Of a DNA stretch of 64,000 nucleotides, positions 47,901 through 58,107 are shown piece by piece; within the stretch, counting starts at the first letter, position 1; every line of letters begins with the position of its first letter. Both the position numbers and the translations under genes were made by a program. The notes under the pieces were generated by a model. That model did not search any database. It worked only from the letters and a program-made list of their open reading frames with translations, and was not told where the DNA came from. Source of the DNA: Bacteroidota bacterium (GTDB lineage: Bacteria > Bacteroidota > Bacteroidia > AKYH767-A > OLB10); the NCBI GenBank assembly GCA_016721435.1, contig JADKIC010000005.1:1-64000 (forward strand), in the 5' to 3' direction.

Positions 47901-49205
47901 TTAAATAGTTGCCGAAACGCATTCCTTCATTACACGTTTGAAGGTTTCATCGAAATTGATATTGTTTAATACCAAATAATGCTGACCGGAGTATGATTTT
48001 CCGAATTCATCAAACAGATTTTTATAACCGGAAGTAAGTTGGTTGATATCTTAATCTGAAAGTTCATTCTTGCGGCTCTTAATTACTTCTGTGGGTGCAA
48101 AGAGGAATACATTTACTTGTGGCTTAAAGATGAAGAGATAACCCAGCTTCATCAGACTTTTCGGCAGCAGGATATTTGACCGTTTGGAGTCAATGATAAA
48201 ATCAAAATAATATCGGTCATACAATACCGTATACCCACGCAGTGTATAGCGGAAATAAATATAATACTGACCGAAGAGATAGTCCACGTAATAATATAGA
48301 AATCTAAGAAACGAACTTATCGTATTCGTATTTGTACCCTGACGTGGATTTCTATCCCTTGTTTTCTTCTCTGCTTCAGCTTTCCCATGCTTAAAGCTGC
48401 TCAGGATAGGAAACAAAGAAGGGCGATGACGTAACACGACCGTCTTTTGACGGTATTTATGTTGCAATGCAGATTCCACTTCAGCAATCATGGTGGATTT
48501 CCCGGCTCCATCTACACCACTAAAGGTGATGGTGATACCACGATGATTCAACAAATCACCGGTAGCATCTTTCCAATACCGTAAGGCATGCATTTGTTTA
48601 AAGGGAAAACGGTTTACGCTCAAGTCCTTGACATGACTGATAATTCGCTTTGAAAAGCGTGTATTCATGTCGAATAGCTCGTCAAGTACATTGATATTCA
48701 CCTTGTATTTTCCGGTTACATGTGTAAAAATGGTTGTCCGTTGTTCGAAGTTGAATCCTGCAAAATACTTTCGGTAGCGTTCGGGTACTGAAGCACTATT
48801 TAACTGATAGAATAATAGTATATACTCAAAATTATGGTGATGCGCGGCCCGCTTCAATCCTTGTTCATCTTCAAAGGCATGATCCAGCACTTCGGTGGAG
48901 TCGAGATAAATAGTTCCTTTTCTATCGAAGCGATTGATCAGGTCAATTTCAAGGTAGGAACCATCCTGAAAGAAAATACTGACAAAAGTGACAAATGATT
49001 TTCGGTGAAGACGGACACGTTCAATGCCGGGTCCTTTGCGAATTATTTGCAGGAACGCCGGTTTCTCCGTCTCATCAATCAGCATATCCACATCGGAATT
49101 TTCCGGGAGTGCATCAATGGATTCATGTATAAACTTAAGCAAGGCATAGCGGAAAGGCTTTATCGCTTTGAAGAAATATGCTAAAAATGCCTTTCGCTGA
49201 TTCAT
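47901..49205 (-). CDS. Nucleotidyltransferase-like/thymidylate-kinase-like fusion protein with an in-frame stop
   Basis: The start at 49205 overlaps the upstream stop as ATGA. The N-terminal half has a minimal nucleotidyltransferase pattern: NSDVDMLID supplies the Asp pair and GSYLEIDLI the third acidic residue. The C-terminal half is a P-loop kinase: TITFSGVDGAGKSTMIAEVE, then LYDRYYFDFIIDSKR (DRY-type motif) and INVFLFAPTEVIKSRK-like lid region. The frame meets TAA at 48051-48053 right after KNELSD, but the same frame stays coherent beyond it (DINQLTSGYKNLFDEFG to KECVSATI) up to a TAA at 47901-47903, so the first stop is probably a CAA-to-TAA change or error. Corrected length is 434 residues. 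Role in the polysaccharide locus is unknown. Confidence 0.7.
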
Positions 49206-50566
49206 GATTTTCCTACAGTTCGTTGTGTCGATTCGAGGTAATCTTCTATCGCCAATGTCCATGCGTTCATCATCCATTGACTCTGCATCAGCGGTTCGCG
49301 TTCGCTGAGATACTGACGCAGGTAATGACTTACATTGAACAAGAGATAGAGGGCGTGATGAAGCGAGAGATGTATTCTGTACTTCTTCACGAGTTGCTGT
49401 ACTAAAGGTTGAATGGTCCATTGGTTGATGGTATCTTTCACTTCAGCAAAACCCTTTCGTTGCTGAAGTATTAAACTCTGGTAGGTGAAATGGAATAAAT
49501 CGAACAACATGGGCATTCCATTGCGGGCCATCTCCCAATCGTAAACGTAGAGACGTTGTTCATCGCAATACATATTCCAGGGCGTAAAATCGCCATGCGA
49601 AACAGATACGGGAACGGATTCCCCGATAGGAACCACCTGCAATAACTTCTTAAGGAGTTGAACCAGATGACGGGTACTTTCCTTATCGAGTTCATTGATA
49701 AAAACAAGCTCTTTCGTTAGAAAATCCATGTTGGAAAGAATGCTCTGCCAGGCTGCTGTATCTGCTACAGCTTTTTTCTCCCGGCTCAGGGCATACAACT
49801 CTGCCAAAGCACGTATATGGATCGCCGTTATACGATCAGCCGGAATAATCACTGCCGGTTTAATATTGGAAAGTCGCGCATGACCATTGATACGTTTGGA
49901 GATCTTTGGAATGCTCAGACTGGTAAAGTCATACTTATTCAGTGTGTTGACCATGTTATATTCGTTTTCAATCAAAAGCTTAGCTGCTTCTGTAAACGCC
50001 ACTTTTATAAACCCTTGCGATTGATGGTTCTTGTGAACTTCCATGACCATCTTCCGCGTGATTCCCCGGGTACCGGTAAAGAAGGACACGACTTCGTCCG
50101 CATCAATTCCGTAACTCTTTTGTACTGTTTCAAAAAGTAATTGTTGCACTCTGAAGGTGCCGGAAGCCAATAACCGGGAATATCCTGCTTTCCAGACCAG
50201 GCGTGTGATCGTTTTATAGAGCTTTGCCTTAGTGGAAGCTGCATTGTACAAATCCAGGTGACCGGCATGTTCCCCATTGGAACCATAGAACCAGCGAATA
50301 CTCCCATCAGGGTTGTTGATGTAATCAAAACTGACCCATTGATGATCTGACGCAGTATTCAGGAATATATCAAAACCGGATTTATGTACTTCAACAATAC
50401 AAGCCGGATAATCACGGTCGATGACATCATCCTTTTTCGTGAAAGAGGCAGCTGTTACATTTCCGGAAATGCTGTTGTTCTTGTCCAGCAAATACAATTC
50501 CTTCCCTTCCGCGAAAAAATCACGTAAAAGCTGGAGATCGGTAAGGTGGAGCTTCGGAGGTTTCAT
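49202..50566 (-). CDS. Aminoglycoside-phosphotransferase-fold kinase-like protein
   Basis: About 454 residues from the preferred start at 50566 (MKPPKLHLTDLQLL); 50593 is possible. The C-terminal half shows the APH/choline-kinase catalytic loop VSHGDFTPWNMY with Asp and Asn, followed by YVYDWEMARNGMPMLFDLFH, the DxD-like metal loop. The N-terminal half has no match I can name, though SFDYINNPDGSIRWFYGSNG looks like a beta-rich domain. It overlaps the next gene (nucleotidyltransferase/kinase fusion) as ATGA, which suggests the two act together on the same substrate, perhaps a phosphorylated sugar or polyol. Not an antibiotic resistance gene on this evidence. Confidence 0.7.
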   Translation of the reverse strand: MKPPKLHLTDLQLLRDFFAEGKELYLLDKNNSISGNVTAASFTKKDDVIDRDYPACIVEVHKSGFDIFLNTASDHQWVSFDYINNPDGSIRWFYGSNGEHAGHLDLYNAASTKAKLYKTITRLVWKAGYSRLLASGTFRVQQLLFETVQKSYGIDADEVVSFFTGTRGITRKMVMEVHKNHQSQGFIKVAFTEAAKLLIENEYNMVNTLNKYDFTSLSIPKISKRINGHARLSNIKPAVIIPADRITAIHIRALAELYALSREKKAVADTAAWQSILSNMDFLTKELVFINELDKESTRHLVQLLKKLLQVVPIGESVPVSVSHGDFTPWNMYCDEQRLYVYDWEMARNGMPMLFDLFHFTYQSLILQQRKGFAEVKDTINQWTIQPLVQQLVKKYRIHLSLHHALYLLFNVSHYLRQYLSEREPLMQSQWMMNAWTLAIEDYLESTQRTVGKS

Positions 50567-51820
50567 TAGAGGTTGAAGCGTTTTTACGTTCAATACCCGT
50601 CTGAGGTTCCAAAGCAGCAGTAAATACTAAGAATAAATAAAATAATATACCATAATTCGTCTCTCCGAAAATGCCAAATTCAGTGAGTGAGTTCACAAAA
50701 AGCGGAATGAAAATGAGTCCCACCACCATTCTGTACTTCTTATCGGCTACTTGCTTTACTGTCCATAAAAAAGCAGACAGTTGAATAAGAACAAGCAGCA
50801 AGCCTGTCATTCCCAAGCCAAGGAGGACCTGGAGAAATGTATTGTGAGTCATGGCACCCGCATAGGCATTTATGACTCAAATTTATCCGCATAGTCAATA
50901 CGCATATAACCATATCCGAACCATGCTTCACGTGGGAAGTTGTAGGTCAGCAGATCTCGCCAAAAGGGAAGTCTTCCGGTGAGTGTATAGATTTCCGTTA
51001 ACTGATCCTGTTTTACAAAGAAGGACCAGCCTGCTAAGGGGATAAGTGCAATTCCACCCAGAAAAATCAAAGTTCGTTGTAAGCGGCCTCCATTGGTTAA
51101 CCCATAAACAAGTACTACAGCAAGCAATCCGATGAATGCCGATCGCGAACCGGTAAGCAGGAGCAACTGAATCAGCAAGAGTAGTGAAAGAATAACTGAA
51201 ACCCGAAGACGACCATTCTTCACCAATAATGGTAGTAAGCAAGCAATGCCGATAACAAGCAGCATCCCCAGTTCATTGGGATTAATGATAAATCCTCCCA
51301 ATCGACTAACAGCACCACCATGAGTAAGACGGTAGAAGCGGTCGGGGTCGAGAAATAGACCGATAAGAAAACCCAATCCGATAAAAAGGATAGCCGGTGC
51401 GAGCAACTTATGCAAATCAAAATAACCACCGGGATGCCGTTGACGGTAAATCGTTAAGAGGTAAATATAGAGGAATGAAAACGCAAAGCCTTCTATGTCC
51501 ATCAACAGTTGCAGCAGACTCACGTCAAAGGAGCTGGTCCATAACAGCGAAGCCATACCGAATATTAAATAGACAACATACATCCACACGCTTACCGGCT
51601 GATGCATACGAAAGGTCTGTTTATTGTGCTCCCTCAAATGATACAGTACTGCTGCGAGCATCACCAGCGACAATCCCGCACGTAATCCCGCCTTCATAGC
51701 CTGTACCACCACAATAGAATCCGACAACATAAAATAAGAGCAAATACGCAAAATCAGCAATGCGATCAGGAAGTTCCTGTAACCTCTTGCCGGTTCACGT
51801 AATATACTTTGCGGTTTCAT
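50520..51820 (-). CDS. O-antigen ligase/polymerase-like membrane protein, frameshifted in this sequence
   Basis: A polytopic protein with about ten helices. The first frame runs from MKPQSILREPARGYRN to the periplasmic loop FGYGYMRIDYADKFES. A one-base shift near 50868-50878 continues as INAYAGAMTHNTFLQVLLGLG, the H-N-x-(F/Y)-L segment typical of WaaL/Wzy proteins. The segment LLTGSRSAFIGLLAVVLVYG also fits. The joined protein is about 433 residues and overlaps the APH-like gene by about 47 bases. It either polymerises the repeat unit (Wzy) or ligates it (WaaL); the sequence does not decide. Confidence 0.78.
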
Positions 51821-51837
51821 GGAGGGAGTTTGGTAAA

Positions 51838-52953
51838 TCAGGCTTTATAAATTTCCAGCATTCTGCCGGCGATAGCATTCCAGTTAAATTCTTCAGCCAC
51901 CATTTCACGGGCACGTTCACCCATCTTCAGGTATTCCTTTGATAGATAAAGATCATGAAATGTAGACAACGTCGTTTCAATCGTTTTAGAAGTACTTTTC
52001 CGGAGATGTAATCCGGCACCATACTGTTCCACTTCCTGCCCGACATTCGTAGCAGTACTCACCATAAGGGCTATCCCCAAAGCGCCTGCTTCCAGTACTG
52101 CTGTAGGAGAACCCTCTGAACGGGAGGGATGACAAAAGAGATCCATGTTAGCAATGCGATTCAATTTATCCTTTCCATATCGCGCACCCATGAAAACAAT
52201 ACGATCATTCACATGTAATGACTTCGAGAGCGCTTCCAGCTTGGGACGATCAGGACCATCACCTATCAACCATAGTTCTCCTTCACCGCCTTTCTTACAG
52301 TAGGCGGCAAAACCCTCCACCAACAAATCCAATCCTTTATAATAAATATCCATCCGCCCGCAAAAACCAAACACCGGCGATTGGCGACGTTGCATTTTAT
52401 GAAATTCGAAATTCAGTTCTTTAAAATCCTGCCCATTCGGAACAACTACTTTGTTCTGTAGTCGCATCAGGTTGGCCATATTATCAAACTCACTCTGACC
52501 CAGGAACTGCACTTTCTTCGCTTCCTTCAATATCACCTTTTCATAGCGGTTAAAATAGACCTTCTTCACCCACTTGTTCTTCTCCAAAGCCACTTTGTTA
52601 AAGGCACCATGCGGGGTGTACACAAATGGTATTTTGAGGTCTTTCAACAGACTTACTACTTTATAGAAATCATTGATGAAAGCACCATGGATATGAAATA
52701 TTGTTCCTTTCTGTTGTTTTGAAATGCGATGCATGAGTTGGGGATCCAGGTCGCGGTAAAAAGGCTGTGCACGAAAAAGAACAGTTGGAAAGGGACGGGG
52801 ATAAACAGTATCCTCCACATTTTTGTAATGCCCCAGATTTCTACGTTCACCCCCTTTCTCGTACAAGCTCATCGACAAAAAGTGCACGACCCTATTCACG
52901 CCGTTCATGCGTTCAGGATTGGCTTTACCCAAAACAAGATGGATCACCTTCAT
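51838..52953 (-). CDS. Glycosyltransferase family 4 protein
   Basis: The start at 52953 (MKVIHLVLGKANPERMNGVN) is preferred because the longer frame to 53001 runs into the first unit of the tandem repeat array. FHIHGAFINDFYKV and VYTPHGAFNK line the acceptor side; FGFCGRMDIYYKGLDLLVEGF begins the donor domain and HPSRSEGSPTAVLEAGALG carries the GT4 Glu pair. It is the first glycosyltransferase gene after the flippase in the direction of transcription. Sugar unknown. Confidence 0.86.
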   Translation of the reverse strand: MKVIHLVLGKANPERMNGVNRVVHFLSMSLYEKGGERRNLGHYKNVEDTVYPRPFPTVLFRAQPFYRDLDPQLMHRISKQQKGTIFHIHGAFINDFYKVVSLLKDLKIPFVYTPHGAFNKVALEKNKWVKKVYFNRYEKVILKEAKKVQFLGQSEFDNMANLMRLQNKVVVPNGQDFKELNFEFHKMQRRQSPVFGFCGRMDIYYKGLDLLVEGFAAYCKKGGEGELWLIGDGPDRPKLEALSKSLHVNDRIVFMGARYGKDKLNRIANMDLFCHPSRSEGSPTAVLEAGALGIALMVSTATNVGQEVEQYGAGLHLRKSTSKTIETTLSTFHDLYLSKEYLKMGERAREMVAEEFNWNAIAGRMLEIYKA

Positions 52954-52993
52954 AGATAGCCTTTCTACGTGTAAGATTGATGTAAGGTTTCGT

Positions 52994-53400
52994 CTCGTCA
53001 TTACTCATCTCGGCTTCGCCGATTTGAAACTGACGAGATTTTGGGAGTGATTCGTCAACTGACGGGATTGAAGGAGCATCTCGTCATTACTCATCTCATC
53101 TGCGATGATTTGAAACTGACGAGATTTTGGGAGTGATTCGTCAACTGACGGGATTGAAGGAGCATCTCGTCATTACTCATCTCATCTGCGATGATTTGAA
53201 ACTGACGAGATTTTGGGAGTGATTCGTCAACTGACGGGATTGAAGGAGCATCTCGTCATTGCTCATCTTATCTGCGATGATTTGAAACTGACGAGATTTT
53301 GGGAGTGATTCGTCAACTGACGGGATTGAAGGAGCATCTCGTCATTGCTCATCTCATCTGCGTTGAGCTGAATCTGACGAGATTGGGGATGAGTCGTTCG
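52994..53400. repeat. Tandem array of an 86-bp palindromic repeat, about 4.7 units
   Basis: Units start with CTCGTCATT at 52994, 53080, 53166, 53252 and 53338, giving an exact period of 86 bp. Units 2-4 are almost identical, the first differs in the inner hairpin (CTCGGCTTCGCCGAT) and the last decays after about 60 bp. Each unit holds two dyads: ATCTCGTCA...TGACGAGAT with an inner TCATC/GATGA, and CGTCA-AC-TGACG. No variable spacers exist, so it is not a CRISPR. It lies upstream of a glycosyltransferase gene. Confidence 0.9.
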
Positions 53401-53783
53401 CGGGAGGAGGCATTAAATACGCTTGTTGAGGAAGATTCAATGCGCAGGTAGGACATTCTTTCGTCAAAATTCAATTTATCATCTATAATAAAAATATAAA
53501 GAGATTATTTGAAGGATTGTTCGTTGAGCATCGACAGCCTCGATTTTGACTGAACTCTTTAGCTACATCTTGTTCTACAAAATGTACTATACAAATGAAT
53601 AATTTCTGTTTAGGCAGTTGAAATCGTATCAATTTAGACCAATTGATCTGGAACAGATTAAACGAAGATTCAAATTCAGTTATCACATTTAAATAAAACT
53701 TAATTATTTATAGAATTTCTGCGTGTAAAGCGGCGGCTAAAAATCAAATTCCAGCAAACAATTTTGTCAATTCAGGTCAAAAA
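53396..53783 (-). other. AT-rich intergenic region between repeat array and flippase gene
   Basis: 388 bases. A 67-codon minus-strand frame (53483-53686) exists but has no signal, motif or good spacing, so I do not call it. The region breaks the otherwise tight polysaccharide operon and may hold a promoter for the genes from 52953 on. Confidence 0.45.
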
Positions 53784-55051
53784 TCACTTCGCCGGAGCAT
53801 CCATCTCCTTCCTCAAATGATACCAATAAATAAAAATAGTGATCAGTTGTGTGGCACAAGCCCTATCAGCACACCGGCTAATCCAAACATTTTGATGATG
53901 GGATAGGCGGTGAGAATACTGAAAGCGCTGCTGACAATGAAGGAAAGAAATATCAACCGTGTGTTTTCGAGGGTGCGGATGGCATAGCGTAAGGGATAGC
54001 CCATGAAGATGATCACATATAATCCGCAAAAACCTAAGAGCATGTACTGGTATCCGATAAACTCGGCACCGTAAAACATGACGATGATTTGCTTACTGAA
54101 GAAGGCGATGAGAGCCAGCAAGGATAAAGTTAAAAATCCCATGCGCAAGGTGAAGCCCTTGAGGTAGTTGAACATTTGTTTCTTTCCCCCTGTGCGCAGA
54201 TGACTTGCTGCACGTACCGGAATAATATTTTCCATGGCAAGAAAGAGCACATGCGTAATGCCGACAATGTTCTGTGCCATGCGTGTGGCTCCTACTGCAA
54301 TTGGTCCGATGATGGCACCGGCAGCGATGATGAACAGATTGCCGCTAAACCATTGGAGGAGTGCCGTTGCCGTTAACCACTTGCTGAAATCCCAATGTTC
54401 CAGGACAGATGCTTTTATTAACCGGGTATTGAATCGCAATTGATCCAGCGACCAGAGTCCTACCAACGAGGCATAGAGAAAGAAAACCGCCGTGAGCAAT
54501 AAGACGAATTGTGCATCCATGGTGCGCACAAAGTGGATGGCAAACGCGCTAAGCAAGACTCCGCCATAAGCAATGGCATCAATTAAAAATGATTTATACG
54601 GTTTCCCAATGACAAAGAAATAACGACGAAAGAAATCCTGCAATAAAAAAGAGAATACGGCGAGCGGGAAAGCAAGAATGATACTTTGTACTTTCCATTT
54701 ATCTAAAATATAACTCATGACCACAACCGCCATGAACGCTAAAAAACCCATGAGGGCGGCGAATAAGAGTTGCTTAAAGACGAGAGTCTGCAAATAGGCC
54801 TTCTGCACCTCCGCTGTTTTTTTTCCACTTAGCGTTTGCATCGGTGAAATGATGAAGGGCTGATTGATGCTGCTTGCAATAAACACACCCAGCCAGGCGA
54901 TGCTGTAAATTCCAAATCCCTCTAAACCCAGGTAACGCGCCAGGACCACACTCGATAAAAAATTCAACCCGCTCACCAATGCCTGATCGGCATAGATAAT
55001 GGCTGTTCCGCTGCGGAGGAACTGTTTCGGGCGTGTGAGACTTATCTGCAT
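53784..55051 (-). CDS. Polysaccharide flippase (Wzx-like, MOP superfamily), frameshifted at its end
   Basis: About 422 residues with 12 likely membrane helices. SGTAIIYADQALVSGLNFLS and YLGLEGFGIYSIAW form the usual start of lipopolysaccharide/exopolysaccharide flippases. The called frame ends GLVPHN, but one missing base near 53850-53858 restores GLCATQLITIFIYWYHLRKE and a stop at 53784. It would move lipid-linked repeat units to the periplasmic face. It directly follows the tyrosine kinase gene (9 bases). Confidence 0.83.
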
Positions 55052-55060
55052 AAAATCAGC

Positions 55061-57361
55061 TTACCACATGAAGAGGTTCGTCAGTTGCGCGGGGACTTTT
55101 TTTCCTTTGATGGTTTTGACTTTTGCCGGGGAAATGTATCCGGTATGATTGCGCTTTTCCTTCATGGCATTGAGGACATAGTACACTTCCTCCAAACGGT
55201 ATTCTTCTTTTACCATTTCCGCATTCGCTACCAACTCGGTACGGTCGCTATCCGCTCTTACTACATATAAGTTCAGATCGCTCCACTTCACAAACGGAAT
55301 CGCGTCGGTGTACTCTCCTACTTCGGGGGTATCGATGATGACAGCGTCGTATTGTGTATGTAGTTCTGCAATAATTTCTCTTGTGCGCGTTGTGGCTATC
55401 AAATGTCCGATGGGTTTATCCGATTCGCCCGCAGAAACCACATCCAGGTTCGGAATAGCCGTTAACTGAATGGCATCCTGCAGCGAACTTTGGTGGAGAT
55501 AGACTTCCTTAATACCATTGCTGTTGCGGGTATCAAACCATTCTCCCAAACGGGGAAAGTGGGTATTGAGATCGAGGAGAATGACTTTTTTATCCTGTGC
55601 GGCAAGTGTACGTGCCAGTTGTGCAGCAATAAAGGATTTGCCTTCACCTTTGCGGGTACTCGTCACCGTTATGACCAGTGATTGGTCCATCGGCTTGTTC
55701 ATCAGGATTCGTGTACTCAATGCGGTGAATGCTTTGTAAGCCGGTTCATCTTTTCTAAACTGTTGCACTTGTCCGATGACCGGAATAGTAGAATCTTTAC
55801 CCAGATCTTCCGGTGTATTGACAGAAGGTTTGGTATAATGTCGGAAGTAAGCAAGTACAACGCCGAGGATGAGTCCAAGGAACAAGGCAACACCCCAGAT
55901 CACATCTCTGCGTGGCGCTACAGCTTCGATCGGAACATCGGCAGATTCTAAAATGCGATTGAAGGAAACATTTACCTGTTTGGTAATGATGGCTTCGGTT
56001 CGCTTTTCAATGAGGAAATTATAGACTTTCTCAAAGAGGAAATAATTTCTATTGAGTTCCTGGAGCGTACTTTCTTTCTCCGGTAGTCCTTTGAAAGTGG
56101 CTTTTTGATCATCGATGGCGAGATATAAGTCATCCTGCTTCAGTAAAAGTTTGCGCCGGGTATTGTTAATACTCTCTACCAAATACGCTTTCTGCTGTGC
56201 AATTTCTGCTTCAGCACTTCGCACCCTGTCATTATCCGCTGTATATTTCCGCAACAGGTCATCGCGCTCCCGCATTTTACCGTTGAGGCGACTGACACTC
56301 TCTGAAAACAATTGATCTATGACGGTACCATATTCGGGACCGGAAAATTTTATTTCCTTATTCTTTCGCAAATAATCACTCATGTTCTCCAATACGGTCA
56401 GTTGCATGCCGATATCGACTTTCTGAATTTCCAGCTCTCCGAGCGTTTTATAGGTCGCTTCTGTTTCCTGAGAGATATTTACGATTTCATTTTTTATCCG
56501 GTAACTCTTAATCGCATCTCTGGCTGCTTCCAGTTCACGGCCTACGATAGCAATTTGCTGATTGATGAAATCAACAGTGTTCCCTGCCAGGTCCTGCTTA
56601 TCGGCGATTCCCTGACTGATATACGTTTCAGCAATGGCATTCACAAGCAACGATGCTTTTTCCGGAACAGGATGCGTATAATATAACTTAACAATATTTA
56701 CATCTTTGTCAATGGCCTTCACCAGGAATTGCGGACCCATCAATTTAGCAGACAGTGCTGAGCGGGAATACACAGTAAAACTCCAGGGCTCATTCATCTT
56801 ACTGCGATGGTACTTCCATTGCTGTTCGTCTTTCTTAATAGTGACACATAATCCCTTCTCACATAATGGCTGACCGAACTGACCTTCCTTCTCAATAGAA
56901 CGACCTCCCGACTCATAGCTGATTTTAAATTTCTCTCCGGCATCGTATCTGAAATCAAAGGAAAGCGATCGGAAGGAAGAGTCGGCGATGGTGAAATCAA
57001 CATAGAAAGGAGCGGCATGATACACTTCCTCTTTCTTCAATTCACCCTGACGATAATATTCAACATAGAAATCCAGGCGGTCGAGGGCTCTTTCGAAAAG
57101 GGAGCGGGACTTCAAGACCTCCACTTCTGTTTGTACTTTGGAGTTGACTTTAAATACGTCGAAGTCGCGGTATAAATTACTGCCCGACATCCCATCATGG
57201 GCATCTTCAATGCGCAAAGTAGCCGTTGCCTGGTACTGCGCTGTGGCCATATAAAGGTAACGCGTAGCCGCAATTCCGGAGAGGAGAATGCAGATAACAA
57301 TCAGATACCATCGCTTTTGCAATGGATAGAGGATAGACTGGAGTGAACCTGGGCTGCGCAT
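55061..57361 (-). CDS. wzc: Wzc-like polysaccharide co-polymerase with tyrosine autokinase domain
   Basis: 766 residues, intact. A Wzz-type N-terminal domain (transmembrane residues about 18-34), a long periplasmic coiled-coil part with Arg/Gln-rich helices (residues 270-440), a second membrane segment near residue 490 (VIWGVALFLGLILGVVLAYF), and a cytoplasmic BY-kinase domain. The kinase has Walker A STRKGEGKSFIA, Walker A' VILLDLNTHFPRLG and Walker B VIIDTPEVGEYTDA. The C-terminus has only a few Tyr residues (EEVYYVL, HTGYISP), fewer than the usual cluster. It controls chain length and export with Wza. Confidence 0.92.
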   Translation of the reverse strand: MRSPGSLQSILYPLQKRWYLIVICILLSGIAATRYLYMATAQYQATATLRIEDAHDGMSGSNLYRDFDVFKVNSKVQTEVEVLKSRSLFERALDRLDFYVEYYRQGELKKEEVYHAAPFYVDFTIADSSFRSLSFDFRYDAGEKFKISYESGGRSIEKEGQFGQPLCEKGLCVTIKKDEQQWKYHRSKMNEPWSFTVYSRSALSAKLMGPQFLVKAIDKDVNIVKLYYTHPVPEKASLLVNAIAETYISQGIADKQDLAGNTVDFINQQIAIVGRELEAARDAIKSYRIKNEIVNISQETEATYKTLGELEIQKVDIGMQLTVLENMSDYLRKNKEIKFSGPEYGTVIDQLFSESVSRLNGKMRERDDLLRKYTADNDRVRSAEAEIAQQKAYLVESINNTRRKLLLKQDDLYLAIDDQKATFKGLPEKESTLQELNRNYFLFEKVYNFLIEKRTEAIITKQVNVSFNRILESADVPIEAVAPRRDVIWGVALFLGLILGVVLAYFRHYTKPSVNTPEDLGKDSTIPVIGQVQQFRKDEPAYKAFTALSTRILMNKPMDQSLVITVTSTRKGEGKSFIAAQLARTLAAQDKKVILLDLNTHFPRLGEWFDTRNSNGIKEVYLHQSSLQDAIQLTAIPNLDVVSAGESDKPIGHLIATTRTREIIAELHTQYDAVIIDTPEVGEYTDAIPFVKWSDLNLYVVRADSDRTELVANAEMVKEEYRLEEVYYVLNAMKEKRNHTGYISPAKVKTIKGKKVPAQLTNLFMW

Positions 57362-57363
57362 GA

Positions 57364-58107
57364 TTAATCGTTTGATACACTATAAACCAGTGCTAATGCT
57401 GTCAGCAGACTGGCGAGAGGGATGAGTTTGGATGCAAAGCGGTCGAAGGCTTTGTTCCGGCCGGGAGGAATATAGATGACGTCGCGCGGATAGACGAGCG
57501 TTTCATTGTTGATCGCTTCGGTCAGATTGATTTTAATTGTTTCTGTGCCGCGGATGATTTTAATTTCAGTGGTTCGTGCATAGTCCGTGAGACCATTGGC
57601 TTTTCCGAGCATGTCAACGAGGCGGGCATGGTCGGTATGGAAAACATAATTTCCCGGACGCTGTACTTCACCGAGTACGGTCACCTGATTGTTCAATAAG
57701 CGCAGATTCAGAACAGGCTTTTGAATGAACTGACTGTAGACACCGATTAGTTTCTCTTCTGCTTTTCGAAGTGTAAGGCCATCCAGATTTACCTTTCCTA
57801 CCTGCGGAAGATTCACTTCCCCTTTCTCATCAATCATCAGCCATTTTCCGGATTCTTCAGGCGAATTGTAAACGGTATGGATGGAACCAACGCTCAAATC
57901 GTCATGACCCCAGATGCTCAATGAGATTTTATCACCAAAACTCAGTGTTTTCTCCACTGCCTGAACGTTAGAATCCTGTTTCGCACCGGGCTTCGCGGCA
58001 GTCTGGTACAAGGCATAGCGGTTACAGGAACTAAATAGCAGCAGCATGATCATCCCCGAAACGAAGAGGAGGGCTGCTTTCAGAAAAAAATCGGTTTTTA
58101 CTTTCAT
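57364..58107 (-). CDS. wza: Wza-like polysaccharide export lipoprotein
   Basis: 247 residues. The lipoprotein signal ends at LLLFSSC (Cys at about residue 28). The polysaccharide-export domain has FGDKISLSIWGHDDLSVGS and MIDEKGEVNLPQVGKVNLDG; an SLBB domain follows (VTVLGEVQRPGNYVFHTDHA), and a C-terminal hydrophobic helix (LIPLASLLTALALVYSV) may span the outer membrane. It is the first gene of the polysaccharide operon, two bases ahead of wzc. Confidence 0.92.
   Translation of the reverse strand: MKVKTDFFLKAALLFVSGMIMLLLFSSCNRYALYQTAAKPGAKQDSNVQAVEKTLSFGDKISLSIWGHDDLSVGSIHTVYNSPEESGKWLMIDEKGEVNLPQVGKVNLDGLTLRKAEEKLIGVYSQFIQKPVLNLRLLNNQVTVLGEVQRPGNYVFHTDHARLVDMLGKANGLTDYARTTEIKIIRGTETIKINLTEAINNETLVYPRDVIYIPPGRNKAFDRFASKLIPLASLLTALALVYSVSND

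Noticed and set aside
49202..50566. Aminoglycoside resistance gene
   Set aside because: Only the kinase fold is shared; the gene is embedded and translationally coupled in a polysaccharide operon.
52994..53400. Possible CRISPR array
   Set aside because: The whole 86-bp unit is conserved with no unique spacers, and no cas genes are near; it is a tandem repeat.
53483..53686. 67-codon minus-strand gene
   Set aside because: No motif, signal, or ribosome-binding context; AT-rich intergenic DNA gives such frames by chance.
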